Source of the DNA: Deltaproteobacteria bacterium
GTDB lineage: Bacteria; Bdellovibrionota_C; UBA2361; JAGFJO01
Direction of reading: 5' to 3'
NCBI GenBank assembly: GCA_024102635.1
Contig: JAGFJO010000006.1
Location: 158,706-222,705 of the forward strand
DNA length: 64,000 nt
The notes beneath the pieces are model-generated. The model worked only from the letters and a program-made list of their open reading frames with translations. It ran no database searches and was not told the DNA's origin. A program made the translations under genes and the position numbers. Below are positions 27,387 through 36,564 of the stretch, piece by piece; position 1 is the first letter of the stretch, and every line of letters starts with the position of its first letter.

Positions 27387-27734
27387 CTACCGCCAAGGGT
27401 TGATACCCAAAGACTGAAGCGTTTCGATATCTGCTTTTCCGGTCACCCTGAGCCCTTCCTTTCTCTGATAGCTCGCAAGAGCCTCGCGAGTTGCACTGTC
27501 ATAAACTCCGTTAATACGAACGTTTGCGGCACTTTTTCGCTCTTTCAGAGCGCGCTGGACGGAGGCTATTGTAGAATTTAAAAGTGCTGCTTGCCTATCT
27601 TCCTGTGAGGGGGAAGCACTATCGCTGCGTCCAAGCATCGCCCGTTCAGAGGAAGGGCGATTCGCCTCGGCTGAAGAAAGGTTGACCGGCGGCACCGCCC
27701 ACACCAGCAACGCCAAAAATGTTTGTATCTTCAT
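27387..27734 (-). CDS. secreted peptidoglycan-binding-domain protein
   Basis: From the ATG at 27734 the protein has 115 residues: a signal peptide (about 1-22), a linker, and a C-terminal PG_binding_1-like domain with the pattern NGVYDSATREALASYQRKEG and a following LQSLGI. This domain binds peptidoglycan in many cell-wall enzymes; here there is no catalytic part. A longer frame reaches 27872, but its extra residues do not look like an N-terminus, and the signal peptide starts at 27734. It sits among lipoproteins and just upstream of the divergently read MotA/MotB-like pair, so it may link that system to the wall; this is inference. Confidence 0.8.
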   Translation of the reverse strand: MKIQTFLALLVWAVPPVNLSSAEANRPSSERAMLGRSDSASPSQEDRQAALLNSTIASVQRALKERKSAANVRINGVYDSATREALASYQRKEGLRVTGKADIETLQSLGINPWR

Positions 27735-27962
27735 ATAAATGTCTCCAAGTGTTTTCACTGCTAAAAGCCGGCTTGTCCCGCCTGGGAAAACTAACCTGTA
27801 TGGGATGTTATAGGCATGACTTGAATCAACTACTATTGAATGGGGCGCTATGAGTGCACCTTTAGATGACAATGCTCATTTGAGGGCTCTTCCGGGATTG
27901 AATACGCTTTAACCGGCCTCCGTCTATTATTAGGTATACTAGCTTTGAAAAGTGGTTTGAGC

Positions 27963-28481
27963 ATGCGCCCACGGGTTTCGGTCTTTCCTTTGCTGTTTCT
28001 CTTCCTAGTACTGACGGCATTAGGAGGATTAATCGGATTCTTTCTTACCTCCTATCCGGGAGAGCTGCCGCTTCCGCATACTCCCGAGCCGCAAGCGCTT
28101 AGCGCTGCGCTCGGAAGCTTGGAGCAGCGCCCCACTTCCGTCCCCGTATGGCTGCTAATTCTGATTAGCGGTTTCACTATTGTTCAGATCCTGCCACTTA
28201 TAATGGCCGCTGCACGGGCTCGCCGGGCCTCCTTAACGCAGAGAGACTACCGGACCATTACCTTTCTTTGTGAGACCCCGGTTTACCTTGGGCTGTTAGG
28301 CTCACTTATAGGTGTTTCAATGACTCAATTTATCTCCGGCACGCTTGCTGCCCCTCTTGCTTACATGACAACCATTGCAGGAATACTTCTATTTCTGTTT
28401 GCCAAATTTACAATTTGGCTTCCGATGTATGAAAAGGGGCCTCCGCGCAGCCGGCCTAAAAGCAAGGCGATCGAAGCATGA
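27963..28481 (+). CDS. small membrane protein, possible divergent MotA/ExbB/TolQ-like subunit
   Basis: From the ATG at 27963 (a TTG at 27945 is the alternative) the product has about 172 residues and four likely membrane helices (about 5-25, 55-75, 103-122 and 125-148), ending in a basic cytoplasmic tail. The segment LGLLGSLIGVSMTQF resembles the third helix of MotA, TolQ and ExbB (pattern GLLGTVxGxxxxF). The protein is shorter than those and lacks their large cytoplasmic loop. The next gene overlaps by four bases (ATGA) and encodes a MotB/ExbD-like single-span protein, which is the main reason to suspect an ion-driven stator pair. The assignment is tentative. Confidence 0.6.
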   Translation: MRPRVSVFPLLFLFLVLTALGGLIGFFLTSYPGELPLPHTPEPQALSAALGSLEQRPTSVPVWLLILISGFTIVQILPLIMAAARARRASLTQRDYRTITFLCETPVYLGLLGSLIGVSMTQFISGTLAAPLAYMTTIAGILLFLFAKFTIWLPMYEKGPPRSRPKSKAIEA

Positions 28482-29905
28482 GAATGTTTCTTGTCGCAAT
28501 GTGCGACCTCTTTCTCCTGCTATACCTAACGACTCTTATCCAATCAGGCGGCAGAGCCGCAAGTAAATTAACCGTCGCCGATTATGCACAGGTAAAGGAG
28601 GCGGAGCAGCAAGCGGTGCAAACCGTAGCGCAGCTAAGCGCGCGCTTGGAGCAGGAGATTGCGGAGAAACAGCAGCTTATTAGCCGCACCTCGAGCGTAG
28701 AGGAAGAGGCCAAATCGCTACGCGAGCTTCGCGCTAAGTTGGAAGAGAAGCTGGAGCAGGCCAGCAGTGAGACCGATCTGCTTTCATCGCGGCTCGCAGC
28801 GATAAGCGACCAGGTAGAGCAAAGCGAGAGGCAGCGCAGAGAGATGGACGAGAGGGCGGCCCAATTGGCGGAACTGCTCGGAGAAGCGGAGAAGCAGCAG
28901 CAAGCCTTGGCCCTGGAGCTAGAGGCACAAAGCCTCGAGTACCAGAAGGCTGTCACGGCGGCGGACGCTGCACGCACGGAAGCAATAAGGTTGGCCGAAC
29001 AAGCTGAGAGGGATAGAGCACTTGCCGGACAGGCAGCCCAGACGGCTCAGGAGGAAGCAAGCATGGCTCAGCAGCAAGCTGACTTATTAGCTGCGCAGTT
29101 GGATCAGGCAAGGGAGCGTGCTCATCAGGCTGCACTGCAAATCGAAAAAGTTGAGGCTGAAAGGCAGCAAGCACAGGCTCTCGCCACCACTGCAAGCCGA
29201 GTTGCCGAATCGGCTCGCTCGAAAGCCAAACAATTAACGGGAGAATTGCAAAGTATTACTCAAGCATCTGACACGGCCTTCGAAAAACAGGTGGAGCCGC
29301 GCTTCGTGACGGTGGCAAGCACGGTTGTCTCCAAGAACATATTCGGAAATCTGACAAAAAGTTACGGCTCACGAGGAATCCCGGTAAAATTCAAAGGATT
29401 CACTGTGGTTTTTCAATTTCTTCCCGACCTCGGGCTGCGCTCAAAAGAACGTTATAGCTCTGTGAGTTTAAGGGTTAACAATAGTGAAGTTGATACGTTG
29501 CTTATCTCGCCTGATGAGCAGATCGCGGCCTTGGTAATCTCTGACCAACGTGCGGCAGCCCTGCAGCCCGCCGAAGTGCGGAGCGAAAATCTGATGCCTA
29601 CGCTCATCGCTGTTAGAAACGACGGAAAGCTGGGAGTATGGGACCGGCTTCGAGAGGTTGAGGGCAACTACTTTGCCTTGCAACGCGATGAGTTGAGGGC
29701 AGCCGGCAACAGCCGGCTAGTTTACGAGCTGCAAGGAATTAGGGGGACTGGTGACTATGCAGCTCAGATACTTCCCGGCGATCATCTAGTTGACTTAAAC
29801 GGAGCTCTCGTGGGGATTGCCGACGAGAAAAACTCAATATTACTGCCGCATGCGGTGCAATGGAGGCAATCCACCTTGAGGGATGCTTTTATGCAGCGGG
29901 GCTAG
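28478..29905 (+). CDS. MotB/ExbD-like single-span protein with long coiled coil and unknown C-terminal domain
   Basis: The 475-residue product starts with one membrane helix (about residues 3-20), VAMCDLFLLLYLTTL, with an aspartate at residue 10. MotB, TolR and ExbD carry their proton-binding aspartate at the same kind of place. Residues about 35-270 are a continuous coiled coil rich in Glu, Gln, Ala and Arg. Residues about 275-475 form a mixed alpha/beta domain that I do not recognise; it is not the OmpA-type wall-binding domain of MotB. The gene overlaps its membrane partner by four bases. The architecture recalls ZorB-like and other stator-like proteins with long stalks, but the C-terminal domain differs, and a defence role is not shown. 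Confidence 0.7.
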   Translation: MRMFLVAMCDLFLLLYLTTLIQSGGRAASKLTVADYAQVKEAEQQAVQTVAQLSARLEQEIAEKQQLISRTSSVEEEAKSLRELRAKLEEKLEQASSETDLLSSRLAAISDQVEQSERQRREMDERAAQLAELLGEAEKQQQALALELEAQSLEYQKAVTAADAARTEAIRLAEQAERDRALAGQAAQTAQEEASMAQQQADLLAAQLDQARERAHQAALQIEKVEAERQQAQALATTASRVAESARSKAKQLTGELQSITQASDTAFEKQVEPRFVTVASTVVSKNIFGNLTKSYGSRGIPVKFKGFTVVFQFLPDLGLRSKERYSSVSLRVNNSEVDTLLISPDEQIAALVISDQRAAALQPAEVRSENLMPTLIAVRNDGKLGVWDRLREVEGNYFALQRDELRAAGNSRLVYELQGIRGTGDYAAQILPGDHLVDLNGALVGIADEKNSILLPHAVQWRQSTLRDAFMQRG

Positions 29906-29907
29906 CC

Positions 29908-30477
29908 TCAATCTAAGAATCTGATCTTTTCAGCATCAATTGCGACAGCCGCGCCTCTCACACCAGCAACTTTACCGTCGATTAGCACTCTCCTTCCCAA
30001 AGCAGCCGCAAGCTGGCGGCGTACTGCAGGGCTGACTACTTCGAACTGATCCTTGCCATCTGATACTACCACCTCCGCAACATCACCTGAGGAAGATGAG
30101 GTTGCCGCGGCGCGCACAACGCCCTCGACCTGAATCGGCTCCCCTATCCTTATCCTTCCAAGACTGGGATGAGGAATGCCCTCTCGCTCCGCTCCACTTT
30201 CCGAATACGCATAGGGACGATAACTTGCGCGGGCCGTTTGATCCATCTCGCCTCTGCCGGGAGTCACCTGCTCCTCACCTTGTGCCGCGATTGCGCCTCT
30301 ACGAGCCTCTGCATTGTCGAGCCCGGTTCCCAGCACCTCATCGATGCGCGGTTTAAAGTGGATATCTTGGTAAGCAATGCTTGAAGCGCGATTGCGTTCG
30401 TACACATTACCGTAATCGGCTGCACAGGCCCCGAGAAAAAGTAGCGGAAGTGCCGCCATGCAATGTTTTACTAGCAT
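29908..30477 (-). CDS. lipoprotein with OB-like C-terminal domain
   Basis: I chose the ATG at 30477 because GAGGA lies just upstream. The lipobox is LFLGAC with the lipidated Cys near residue 17. The middle is polar, and residues about 105-189 form a beta-rich segment that looks OB-fold-like. The family is unknown. It converges with the coiled-coil gene, the stops being 2 bases apart. It may belong functionally with the secreted proteins between 24 and 30 kb, judged by position only. Confidence 0.7.
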   Translation of the reverse strand: MLVKHCMAALPLLFLGACAADYGNVYERNRASSIAYQDIHFKPRIDEVLGTGLDNAEARRGAIAAQGEEQVTPGRGEMDQTARASYRPYAYSESGAEREGIPHPSLGRIRIGEPIQVEGVVRAAATSSSSGDVAEVVVSDGKDQFEVVSPAVRRQLAAALGRRVLIDGKVAGVRGAAVAIDAEKIRFLD

Positions 30478-30568
30478 CTTCGATCCTCGCAATTGAAAAG
30501 ATGGTTTGATTCTCGCACTATCCCCTCATTCTTATGATGACTAAAATCATCATGCGCGGACCTAAAAG

Positions 30569-31300
30569 CTAGGAAAGCAGCGTTGCAATTTCAGCTTTCG
30601 AGAGTATGCGGTGACTGCCCTGCGGCAAATCCTCCAATGTAAGGGGGCCGATAGCAATTCTTTGCAGTTGAAGCACATGGTTTCCGACTGCGGCGAACAT
30701 CCGTCTTACTTGATGGTAGCGGCCCTCCGTTATGACGAGTTCGACAAGGCGCTCCTCTATAGCCCGCATGCGCGCAGGACGGAGAGGTTTTGCTTCACCC
30801 TCCAGCATCATCTCGCCGCTGACGAATAACTTCTCCTCGTGCCCCTCTAACGGCTTTTCGAGCGTAGCTCGATACAACTTTTCGATGGCATGCTTCGGTG
30901 AGGTCATCTTGTGCACGAATGCCCCGTCATCACTAAGCAGTAGGAGCCCCGAGGTGTCCTTATCCAAACGCCCCACTGTCGCAAGGCGAGGATTCCGGCG
31001 GGAGAATCTCTCAGGTAGGAGGTCATAGACTGTCTGGCCCTCAGCGGCGCTGGTTGTACATACATATCCAGCAGGCTTATTAAACGCTACCACGATGCCG
31101 GGCAGAGGATCCAACGGCTCACCATCAACCAAGACACCATCCGGATTGACTTTGGTATCAGCTTTTAATTTTCCAATTACGCCGGGAACAGCGACCCTAC
31201 CCTGCTTAATCAGTTTAGAGGTCTCGCTGCGGCTGCAATAACCGAGGCCGGACAAGAGCTTGTCCAGTCTAATAAATTGATCTCCGCGTGTGCTCGGCAT
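30569..31300 (-). CDS. rsuA: RsuA/RluB-family rRNA pseudouridine synthase
   Basis: The 243-residue protein has an N-terminal S4 RNA-binding domain (about residues 10-60) and the catalytic motif GRLDKDTSGLLLL near residues 105-117, with the catalytic Asp in RLD. The C-terminal segment EGRYHQVRRMFAAVGNHV is close to RsuA, which makes pseudouridine 516 in 16S rRNA. RluB, RluE and RluF are relatives, so the exact rRNA site should be taken as likely rather than certain. Confidence 0.85.
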   Translation of the reverse strand: MPSTRGDQFIRLDKLLSGLGYCSRSETSKLIKQGRVAVPGVIGKLKADTKVNPDGVLVDGEPLDPLPGIVVAFNKPAGYVCTTSAAEGQTVYDLLPERFSRRNPRLATVGRLDKDTSGLLLLSDDGAFVHKMTSPKHAIEKLYRATLEKPLEGHEEKLFVSGEMMLEGEAKPLRPARMRAIEERLVELVITEGRYHQVRRMFAAVGNHVLQLQRIAIGPLTLEDLPQGSHRILSKAEIATLLS

Positions 31301-31372
31301 GTAAGGTGTGCGGCACCGCTCTGCTTTTTATCACAAGCGTTGTACCGTTTTTCATTTTGAACTATTTAACAG

Positions 31373-32725
31373 TTATTCGGCGTTTCCCTCTTTCAGGCTT
31401 TGCAGCTCCTCTTCCTCTCCGCCCTGTTGATTCTGACCGGGAGGGGATACCAGCACCTTGTCTATTCTATGGCCGTCCATGTCCACGACCTCTATCAGAT
31501 GACTCGACCACTCAAAGCGTTCACCGACGGTAGGAAACCGCCCCAGGTGGTTGATGATAAATCCTGCAAGTGTCTGAAAATCCGCGCGCTGCTCCTCTTC
31601 GTCAAGGTCCTGAAGATTCAACAAATCAAGAAACTCATCATAGGACATGGCGCCATCGATAAGAAAGGACCCGTCCTCTCTTTCCACCACGATAGGATCG
31701 ATCTCTTGATCCTGCGACGGGAGCTGTCCTAAAACCGCCTCTACGATATCGTTGATAGTAACCAGTCCGTCAACGCTTCCATACTCGTCAACTACCAATG
31801 CGATATGACTTTTTGATTCGCGGAATCTTTCCAACGCGCGCAGCCCCGATATAGATCCCGGCAAAACAAGGGGCTGTTGGATTAGCGAGTTAATATCGAT
31901 CTGCTCATTGTTAACCGCCTTGAGCCAGAGATCTTTAATGGAGATTAGCCCGATCACTTCATCCACACTTTCTTTGCATACCGGGAAGTAAGAGTGCCCA
32001 CTTTCAGCGAGCATCACCCAGGTTTCAGCCGTGACGTTATTGATATCAATCCAGACCATGTCACTGCGGTGAGTCATAATTCCGTCCAAGCGCTTATCGC
32101 CTAAGCGAAACACCCGCTCGATCATCTCCTTCTCTGCCTCTTCCACGACTCCCGCTCTTTCACCATGCTCAAGCATGATCTTTATCTCCTCTTCGGTAAC
32201 CTGAGTCTCTGAACGGGTTGGAACTTTTAGAAGCCGCATCACTGCCTCAGCAGAGATTGTGAACAGCCGGACAATTGGGAAAGAAAGGGTCATTACCGCC
32301 TTTAACGGCATCGCCGAAAGAAGTGCAATCGACTCGGCGTGACCAACAGCCCACCGTTTGGGCACAAGCTCACCCAATATCAAAGAGAGATATGTAATCA
32401 GGAATACCACCAGAACAAAACTGATGTCGTATGCGCTACCGGCTAGGTATGAGAATTGACCGAAAAACGGGGTTACATAAACCGCTATCGCAGCCCCTCC
32501 GATAGCTCCGCTAAGTACCGAAAGAAAAGTCGTGGCAGCTTGCGTGGTTGATAAAAAGTTCTCTGGCGAGTCGAGAAGGTCGAGTACGATAGCAGCGCGC
32601 CGGTCGCCGTCATCTCGCAGCTCCTCAAGCCGCGAACGTCTGACGGACACTACAGCGATCTCCGCCATTACAAAAAGCGCGTTGACCGCCGTGAGAGCAA
32701 ATATCAGCGTCAGGTCAAAAATCAT
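31373..32725 (-). CDS. CNNM/CorC (HlyC) family transporter protein with CBS domains
   Basis: Order of domains in 450 residues: DUF21 membrane domain (about 1-190, with three to four helices, the first beginning right at the N-terminus), a CBS pair (about 205-325), and a CorC_HlyC transporter-associated domain (about 345-430). This family is linked to magnesium or cobalt efflux and homeostasis. Older annotation as a hemolysin is misleading. The gene stands alone between the rsuA-like gene and a 436-base gene-free gap. Confidence 0.9.
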   Translation of the reverse strand: MIFDLTLIFALTAVNALFVMAEIAVVSVRRSRLEELRDDGDRRAAIVLDLLDSPENFLSTTQAATTFLSVLSGAIGGAAIAVYVTPFFGQFSYLAGSAYDISFVLVVFLITYLSLILGELVPKRWAVGHAESIALLSAMPLKAVMTLSFPIVRLFTISAEAVMRLLKVPTRSETQVTEEEIKIMLEHGERAGVVEEAEKEMIERVFRLGDKRLDGIMTHRSDMVWIDINNVTAETWVMLAESGHSYFPVCKESVDEVIGLISIKDLWLKAVNNEQIDINSLIQQPLVLPGSISGLRALERFRESKSHIALVVDEYGSVDGLVTINDIVEAVLGQLPSQDQEIDPIVVEREDGSFLIDGAMSYDEFLDLLNLQDLDEEEQRADFQTLAGFIINHLGRFPTVGERFEWSSHLIEVVDMDGHRIDKVLVSPPGQNQQGGEEEELQSLKEGNAE

Positions 32726-33161
32726 TCCGCTAAAAGAATAGCGCCATTAACAAGTTAAAGGGTAGGGTGAACGGCATTACTGGTATCCTATCGGCTACTA
32801 GCGCTGTGGGTATAAGGGGTCGGCGATACTTTATGTAATTTCAAGGACTTAATTATTGCTGAAGCCGGTATAATAATCAACTGGGCCCTAGTGTTTCGTT
32901 CTTGGGGGCCGTGCCGTATGGCTAACCCATGAATTCGTGGCGCCCAGTGCATTCCATGCACTGAGTTAAAACGTAACAACTTCTGGAGAATCGTTGTCGA
33001 CCCTCTCCCGAATTTCGTCTAACCTTCCTAGGCGCAGATCAAGGGCTTTCGCTTACTCGAAGAGCCAATCGATCTGATACATCGTGCCGCTTGACGCGAA
33101 AGTCCCGAAGCAGCTTAATACCTAGCTGCTTCTCATTATAGCGGCGATACTGCTTCATTAA
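32726..33161. other. gene-free region
   Basis: About 436 bases between divergent genes. I find no supported coding frame, RNA gene or strong palindrome here. Promoters for the CNNM-type gene and the membrane protein at 33162 should lie within it. Confidence 0.4.
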
Positions 33162-35372
33162 ATGGCGGATGCAGACAACAGCCAGCAGGATTGTGAGGCT
33201 TACTTAGAGCCTTTCCACCTCTTTAAGACGACCTGGCGAACGCACAGCGCTGCGATCGCCGGGTTGCTAGCAACACTACTGCTGATTCGCTGGCAAGCAA
33301 TTACATTGATAGATTCTCACTATCTAGGAGGATTTCTAGGAGACGCCGGGCTGTATAGCTGGCTAATTCAATCTAACTTGAGAGACCTCTTCGTAAGCTC
33401 CTGGTTTGATACCGCGGCCTTCTATCCATACGGAACCTCACTGGCATGGAGTGACAATTTTATTCTGCCTTCGCTCGTCGCATTCCCGCTGCTTAAGCTG
33501 GGGCTACCGCTAGTGACCTCGTTTAACGTAATTATTTTGGTGAGCAATTTTCTTAATGGCTACGCTGTCTGGCGGCTATTTCATAAACTAACCGGTGACA
33601 ATTTGAGCGCTTTTGTAAGCGGCGCAAGTTTCATGATGCTTGCCCCATTTACCTACCACCTAGGTCACCCGCAGCTGCAGTTCTTCTTTTTTATACCGTT
33701 CTCGCTCCTGCTCTTAGTGAATTTTATTAATAAACCGAAAGTAACAACTTCCGCAGCAATCGGCTTTCTATTTTTCTGCTGTTTTCTAACAACTGTGTAT
33801 TATGCAGTCTTTTTGGCGTTAGCCGTGGCCGCAACTGTTACCGGAGTATTTTTGCTCCGCCCGCGCTCATTCAGGCTGAAACCGGCCGTCAGACTTATCG
33901 CAGGCGGGGTGGCCGGTGCCTTGCCTGTAGTGCCGTTCGTACTGCCGTATCTAGAGGTAAGAGGGACGTTCGGTGGAAGGCAGCTTTATGAGGCATATTA
34001 TTTTGCTGCTTCAGGCTCATCTTTTCTTTCCTCTCCTCCATTGAACTTATTGTACGGCAATACATCTTCGTTGTCGCACTCGGAAGCGCATTTTTTCCCC
34101 GGCCTTACAATTTTGCTGCTGGCTATGGGAGCTCTCTTGAGACTCGGTCAATCTCGCTCACTAAGGCCGCGGCTTGCGTTGTTCATATCTGCTCTGATCA
34201 TCGCTCTCTCCCTCTCGATTTGGTGGGACCTCTTTACGGCCCGCTTTCTTGCCAGCATCGTCCTCTGGGTTGCCCTTATCGCATTCGTAGCGCTTATCCT
34301 TCGGATGGGCAGGCTCGAACAGAAGCTCGGCTTCGAGCGCTTAACCGCCCGCGACCTTAATGCCATATTTGCATTAATTGCGCTATTATTTCTGATTCTC
34401 TCTTTCGGACCCCTCGGGAATCCCGAGAAGGGGCACCCGTCCTTCTCCCTCTATCGTGTGCTTTACGAGGTGCTGCCCGGGCTCGATTCAATTAGAGCGG
34501 TGAGCCGCCTCGGGTTAGTCTACCTGTTTGCGCCGACAATGCTTTTCGGATTGCAGCTAACATATTTGTCGAAGCAGCGAAAAATCGGGGCTGCTGTACT
34601 TCTTACGCTTCCATTTATATGGATTGAGAATTACCAGACCTCATATCCTCTGGAACAGGCTCCGCCTGCACCGCGAGCCCTTTCTCCGCTCTCAAACAAA
34701 ATAGATGATGGAGCAGTAATGATGCTTCCTTTTGCCGGGCCCCTGGACAGGAACAAAGAGGTCTCCAGCTGGTCAAAGTTCGCTATGCTAAACGTCGCTT
34801 ATATGCATTGGGGATTTGCCTCCGGGCGCAAGATCGTGAATGGATACAGCGGTCAGCGCACCAAGGTAATGCGAGAGATGCCGCGGGAGCTTCAAGGCTT
34901 TCCTGACAAACGGGCGGTAACCGCGCTTTCTCAAATAGCAGGCCTAAAGTATCTTGTTTACAATTCAACTCTAGATAAAAGCTTTAACGCCTTTGACTTC
35001 AACGCCCGGCTGCGCGGCAGTGAGGGATCTCTAAGACTGGTGCATGAGGGAGATGATGGTTCTTATCTTTTTGAACTGACACCAGAGCTTAAGGTAACCG
35101 ATGACACCACTCTGCTGGCTCCAGCTCGCAAGGGGAACAAACTGGTATTAGAAGCTCGTGGCAGGGCGCGCCGGGAAGCTATTTTGCGGCTCGAGATCTT
35201 CGTTGCTGAAGAGTTCGATCTGCTGCAAGTCGGCAGGATACAGGTAAGTGAAGAGTGGCAAAAATATGAGATCGACCTTCCTGCACCTTCTAATCAGGTA
35301 CGGCCCCGGCGAATAACTTTTGGAAGCGATCCTGATCATGAGATTTTAATTAGAGCCTACTATATACAGTGA
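33162..35372 (+). CDS. large polytopic membrane protein, possible GT-C-type glycosyltransferase
   Basis: The 736-residue product has about 12 membrane helices (residues 30-500) and a C-terminal soluble region (about 510-736). The first large loop after helix 1 contains a GDAGLYSW segment near residue 60, a place where GT-C enzymes carry acidic catalytic residues. The C-terminal 90 residues look like a small beta-sandwich. The arrangement resembles YfhO-like and other lipid-linked sugar transferases, but no motif allows a firm assignment. Neighbours give no clue. Confidence 0.65.
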   Translation: MADADNSQQDCEAYLEPFHLFKTTWRTHSAAIAGLLATLLLIRWQAITLIDSHYLGGFLGDAGLYSWLIQSNLRDLFVSSWFDTAAFYPYGTSLAWSDNFILPSLVAFPLLKLGLPLVTSFNVIILVSNFLNGYAVWRLFHKLTGDNLSAFVSGASFMMLAPFTYHLGHPQLQFFFFIPFSLLLLVNFINKPKVTTSAAIGFLFFCCFLTTVYYAVFLALAVAATVTGVFLLRPRSFRLKPAVRLIAGGVAGALPVVPFVLPYLEVRGTFGGRQLYEAYYFAASGSSFLSSPPLNLLYGNTSSLSHSEAHFFPGLTILLLAMGALLRLGQSRSLRPRLALFISALIIALSLSIWWDLFTARFLASIVLWVALIAFVALILRMGRLEQKLGFERLTARDLNAIFALIALLFLILSFGPLGNPEKGHPSFSLYRVLYEVLPGLDSIRAVSRLGLVYLFAPTMLFGLQLTYLSKQRKIGAAVLLTLPFIWIENYQTSYPLEQAPPAPRALSPLSNKIDDGAVMMLPFAGPLDRNKEVSSWSKFAMLNVAYMHWGFASGRKIVNGYSGQRTKVMREMPRELQGFPDKRAVTALSQIAGLKYLVYNSTLDKSFNAFDFNARLRGSEGSLRLVHEGDDGSYLFELTPELKVTDDTTLLAPARKGNKLVLEARGRARREAILRLEIFVAEEFDLLQVGRIQVSEEWQKYEIDLPAPSNQVRPRRITFGSDPDHEILIRAYYIQ

Positions 35373-35457
35373 AGAACGGATCAAGGCTGAGTTCAATAAA
35401 TATATGTGAGAGCAGCGTATACTCTCAAACTTGGAAAGAATATTTGGAGACAAGAAT

Positions 35458-36402
35458 ATGGGTGCCTTACTGGAAATGGTGTCAAAAATGCGATGCTGCT
35501 CTTTAAAAAATTTCTTCATATTTGGTTACACATCACTGTATGCCGCTGCGCTCTTGCTCCTCTCGGCATGCGGGGGCGGAAGTGGCGGCAACGATAGTGA
35601 ACCGCTCTCTCAGAACGCCTGCGAAGTCATCGGCAGCTCATCCCGCATCATATCCGGAACGGCGTGCCAGGATAGCGGCCCCATCGTCAAGCTCACGATC
35701 ACCGGCAATGAGTTTAGTGGTACCTGTTCGGGTACGCTTGTGGCGCCTAATGCGGTGCTCACTGCCGCTCACTGCGTTCTTGAGAATGACTACCAGTCTT
35801 TGGTTCCGGCCGGCGGAATAATTGTATCACGTGGTGATGTAGCACAGGCGATTGCGCAAGGTAGCTCCGTCCAGGCGCCCTTTTTACTCGAAGATCTTAT
35901 AGCGATATCGGCCCGGCTAGACCCCTCTCTTGACCCGCAATCAGATGAGTTTCTCGAAGCATTTCAAGATGAGATTTTTAATACTGGTCTTCGTGACCTG
36001 GCAGTTGTTCAGCTGGATCGCTCTCTTTCTCTTCCAACTATGCCGATCGTTGTGAGCGAATCTCCCGATGAAGGTGAGGTGTTATCGATTTTTGGCTTCG
36101 GAATTACCGATCCAAACGCGCTGGCTCCGAGCCCACTGCTGATAAGCGGTCAGATGCGCGTCGATAGAGTTGGCAGGGACAATATTTTCTCCGTGTTCGA
36201 CACTCAGGGAAGCGATACATGCCGCGGAGATTCAGGCGGACCGGCCGTTATTACTCTGCCTTCAGGCGAATCAGCCGTTATCGGTGTAACGTCCCTTGGG
36301 TTCAGCAACTGCCAGCCCGGAGAGGTAAGTGTTTTTGCTCAGACGCCGGGAAGAAGTGTGCAGTTTCTAATGAGCGCTGCCCCTGGTGCGAGATTTCTGT
36401 AG
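35458..36402 (+). CDS. trypsin-like serine protease lipoprotein
   Basis: I chose the ATG at 35458 because GGAGA lies 9 bases upstream; other in-frame starts are a TTG at 35431 and ATGs at 35476 and 35488. The lipobox LLSAC puts the lipidated Cys at residue 38, followed by a Gly/Ser linker. The catalytic triad of the chymotrypsin fold is intact: His105 in LTAAHC, Asp180 in LRDLAVV, Ser259 in CRGDSGGP. The protein is therefore probably an active protease attached to the outer membrane or inner membrane surface. Substrates are unknown. It converges with the VWA operon. Confidence 0.85.
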   Translation: MGALLEMVSKMRCCSLKNFFIFGYTSLYAAALLLLSACGGGSGGNDSEPLSQNACEVIGSSSRIISGTACQDSGPIVKLTITGNEFSGTCSGTLVAPNAVLTAAHCVLENDYQSLVPAGGIIVSRGDVAQAIAQGSSVQAPFLLEDLIAISARLDPSLDPQSDEFLEAFQDEIFNTGLRDLAVVQLDRSLSLPTMPIVVSESPDEGEVLSIFGFGITDPNALAPSPLLISGQMRVDRVGRDNIFSVFDTQGSDTCRGDSGGPAVITLPSGESAVIGVTSLGFSNCQPGEVSVFAQTPGRSVQFLMSAAPGARFL

Positions 36403-36420
36403 TTACCTAAAGCGCTGGGC

Positions 36421-36545
36421 GCGAGCCGACTTATGAATCGGCGCTCCGCTTCTCATGTGATGCCACCCGGAGCACTGGGCTCTAGCCCGGCATGTATCGT
36501 TCTCAATCCATGCCACATGCCGACTTGTGAATCGAGGTTCCTTGC
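36421..36545. repeat. cluster of short palindromic repeats
   Basis: The gap between the protease and the VWA operon has two copies of a GCCGACTTxTGAATCGxxxTTCC-like unit (36425-36446 and 36519-36541). The first is a hairpin with arms GCCGA/TCGGC. Between them is the palindrome GGGCTCTAGCCC (36478-36489). The units look like a dispersed repeat family also present near 26.9 kb. They may act as bidirectional transcription stops for the two converging transcripts. Confidence 0.5.
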
Positions 36546-36564
36546 CTTGCTCTTCCAAAAGTGC

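Noticed and set aside
27963..29905. Zorya defence system
   Set aside because: The stator-like pair resembles ZorAB only in general layout; there is no ZorC, ZorD or ZorE-like gene nearby and the C-terminal domain differs.
31373..32725. Hemolysin
   Set aside because: The HlyC/TlyC label for this family is historical; DUF21, CBS and CorC_HlyC domains point to ion transport.
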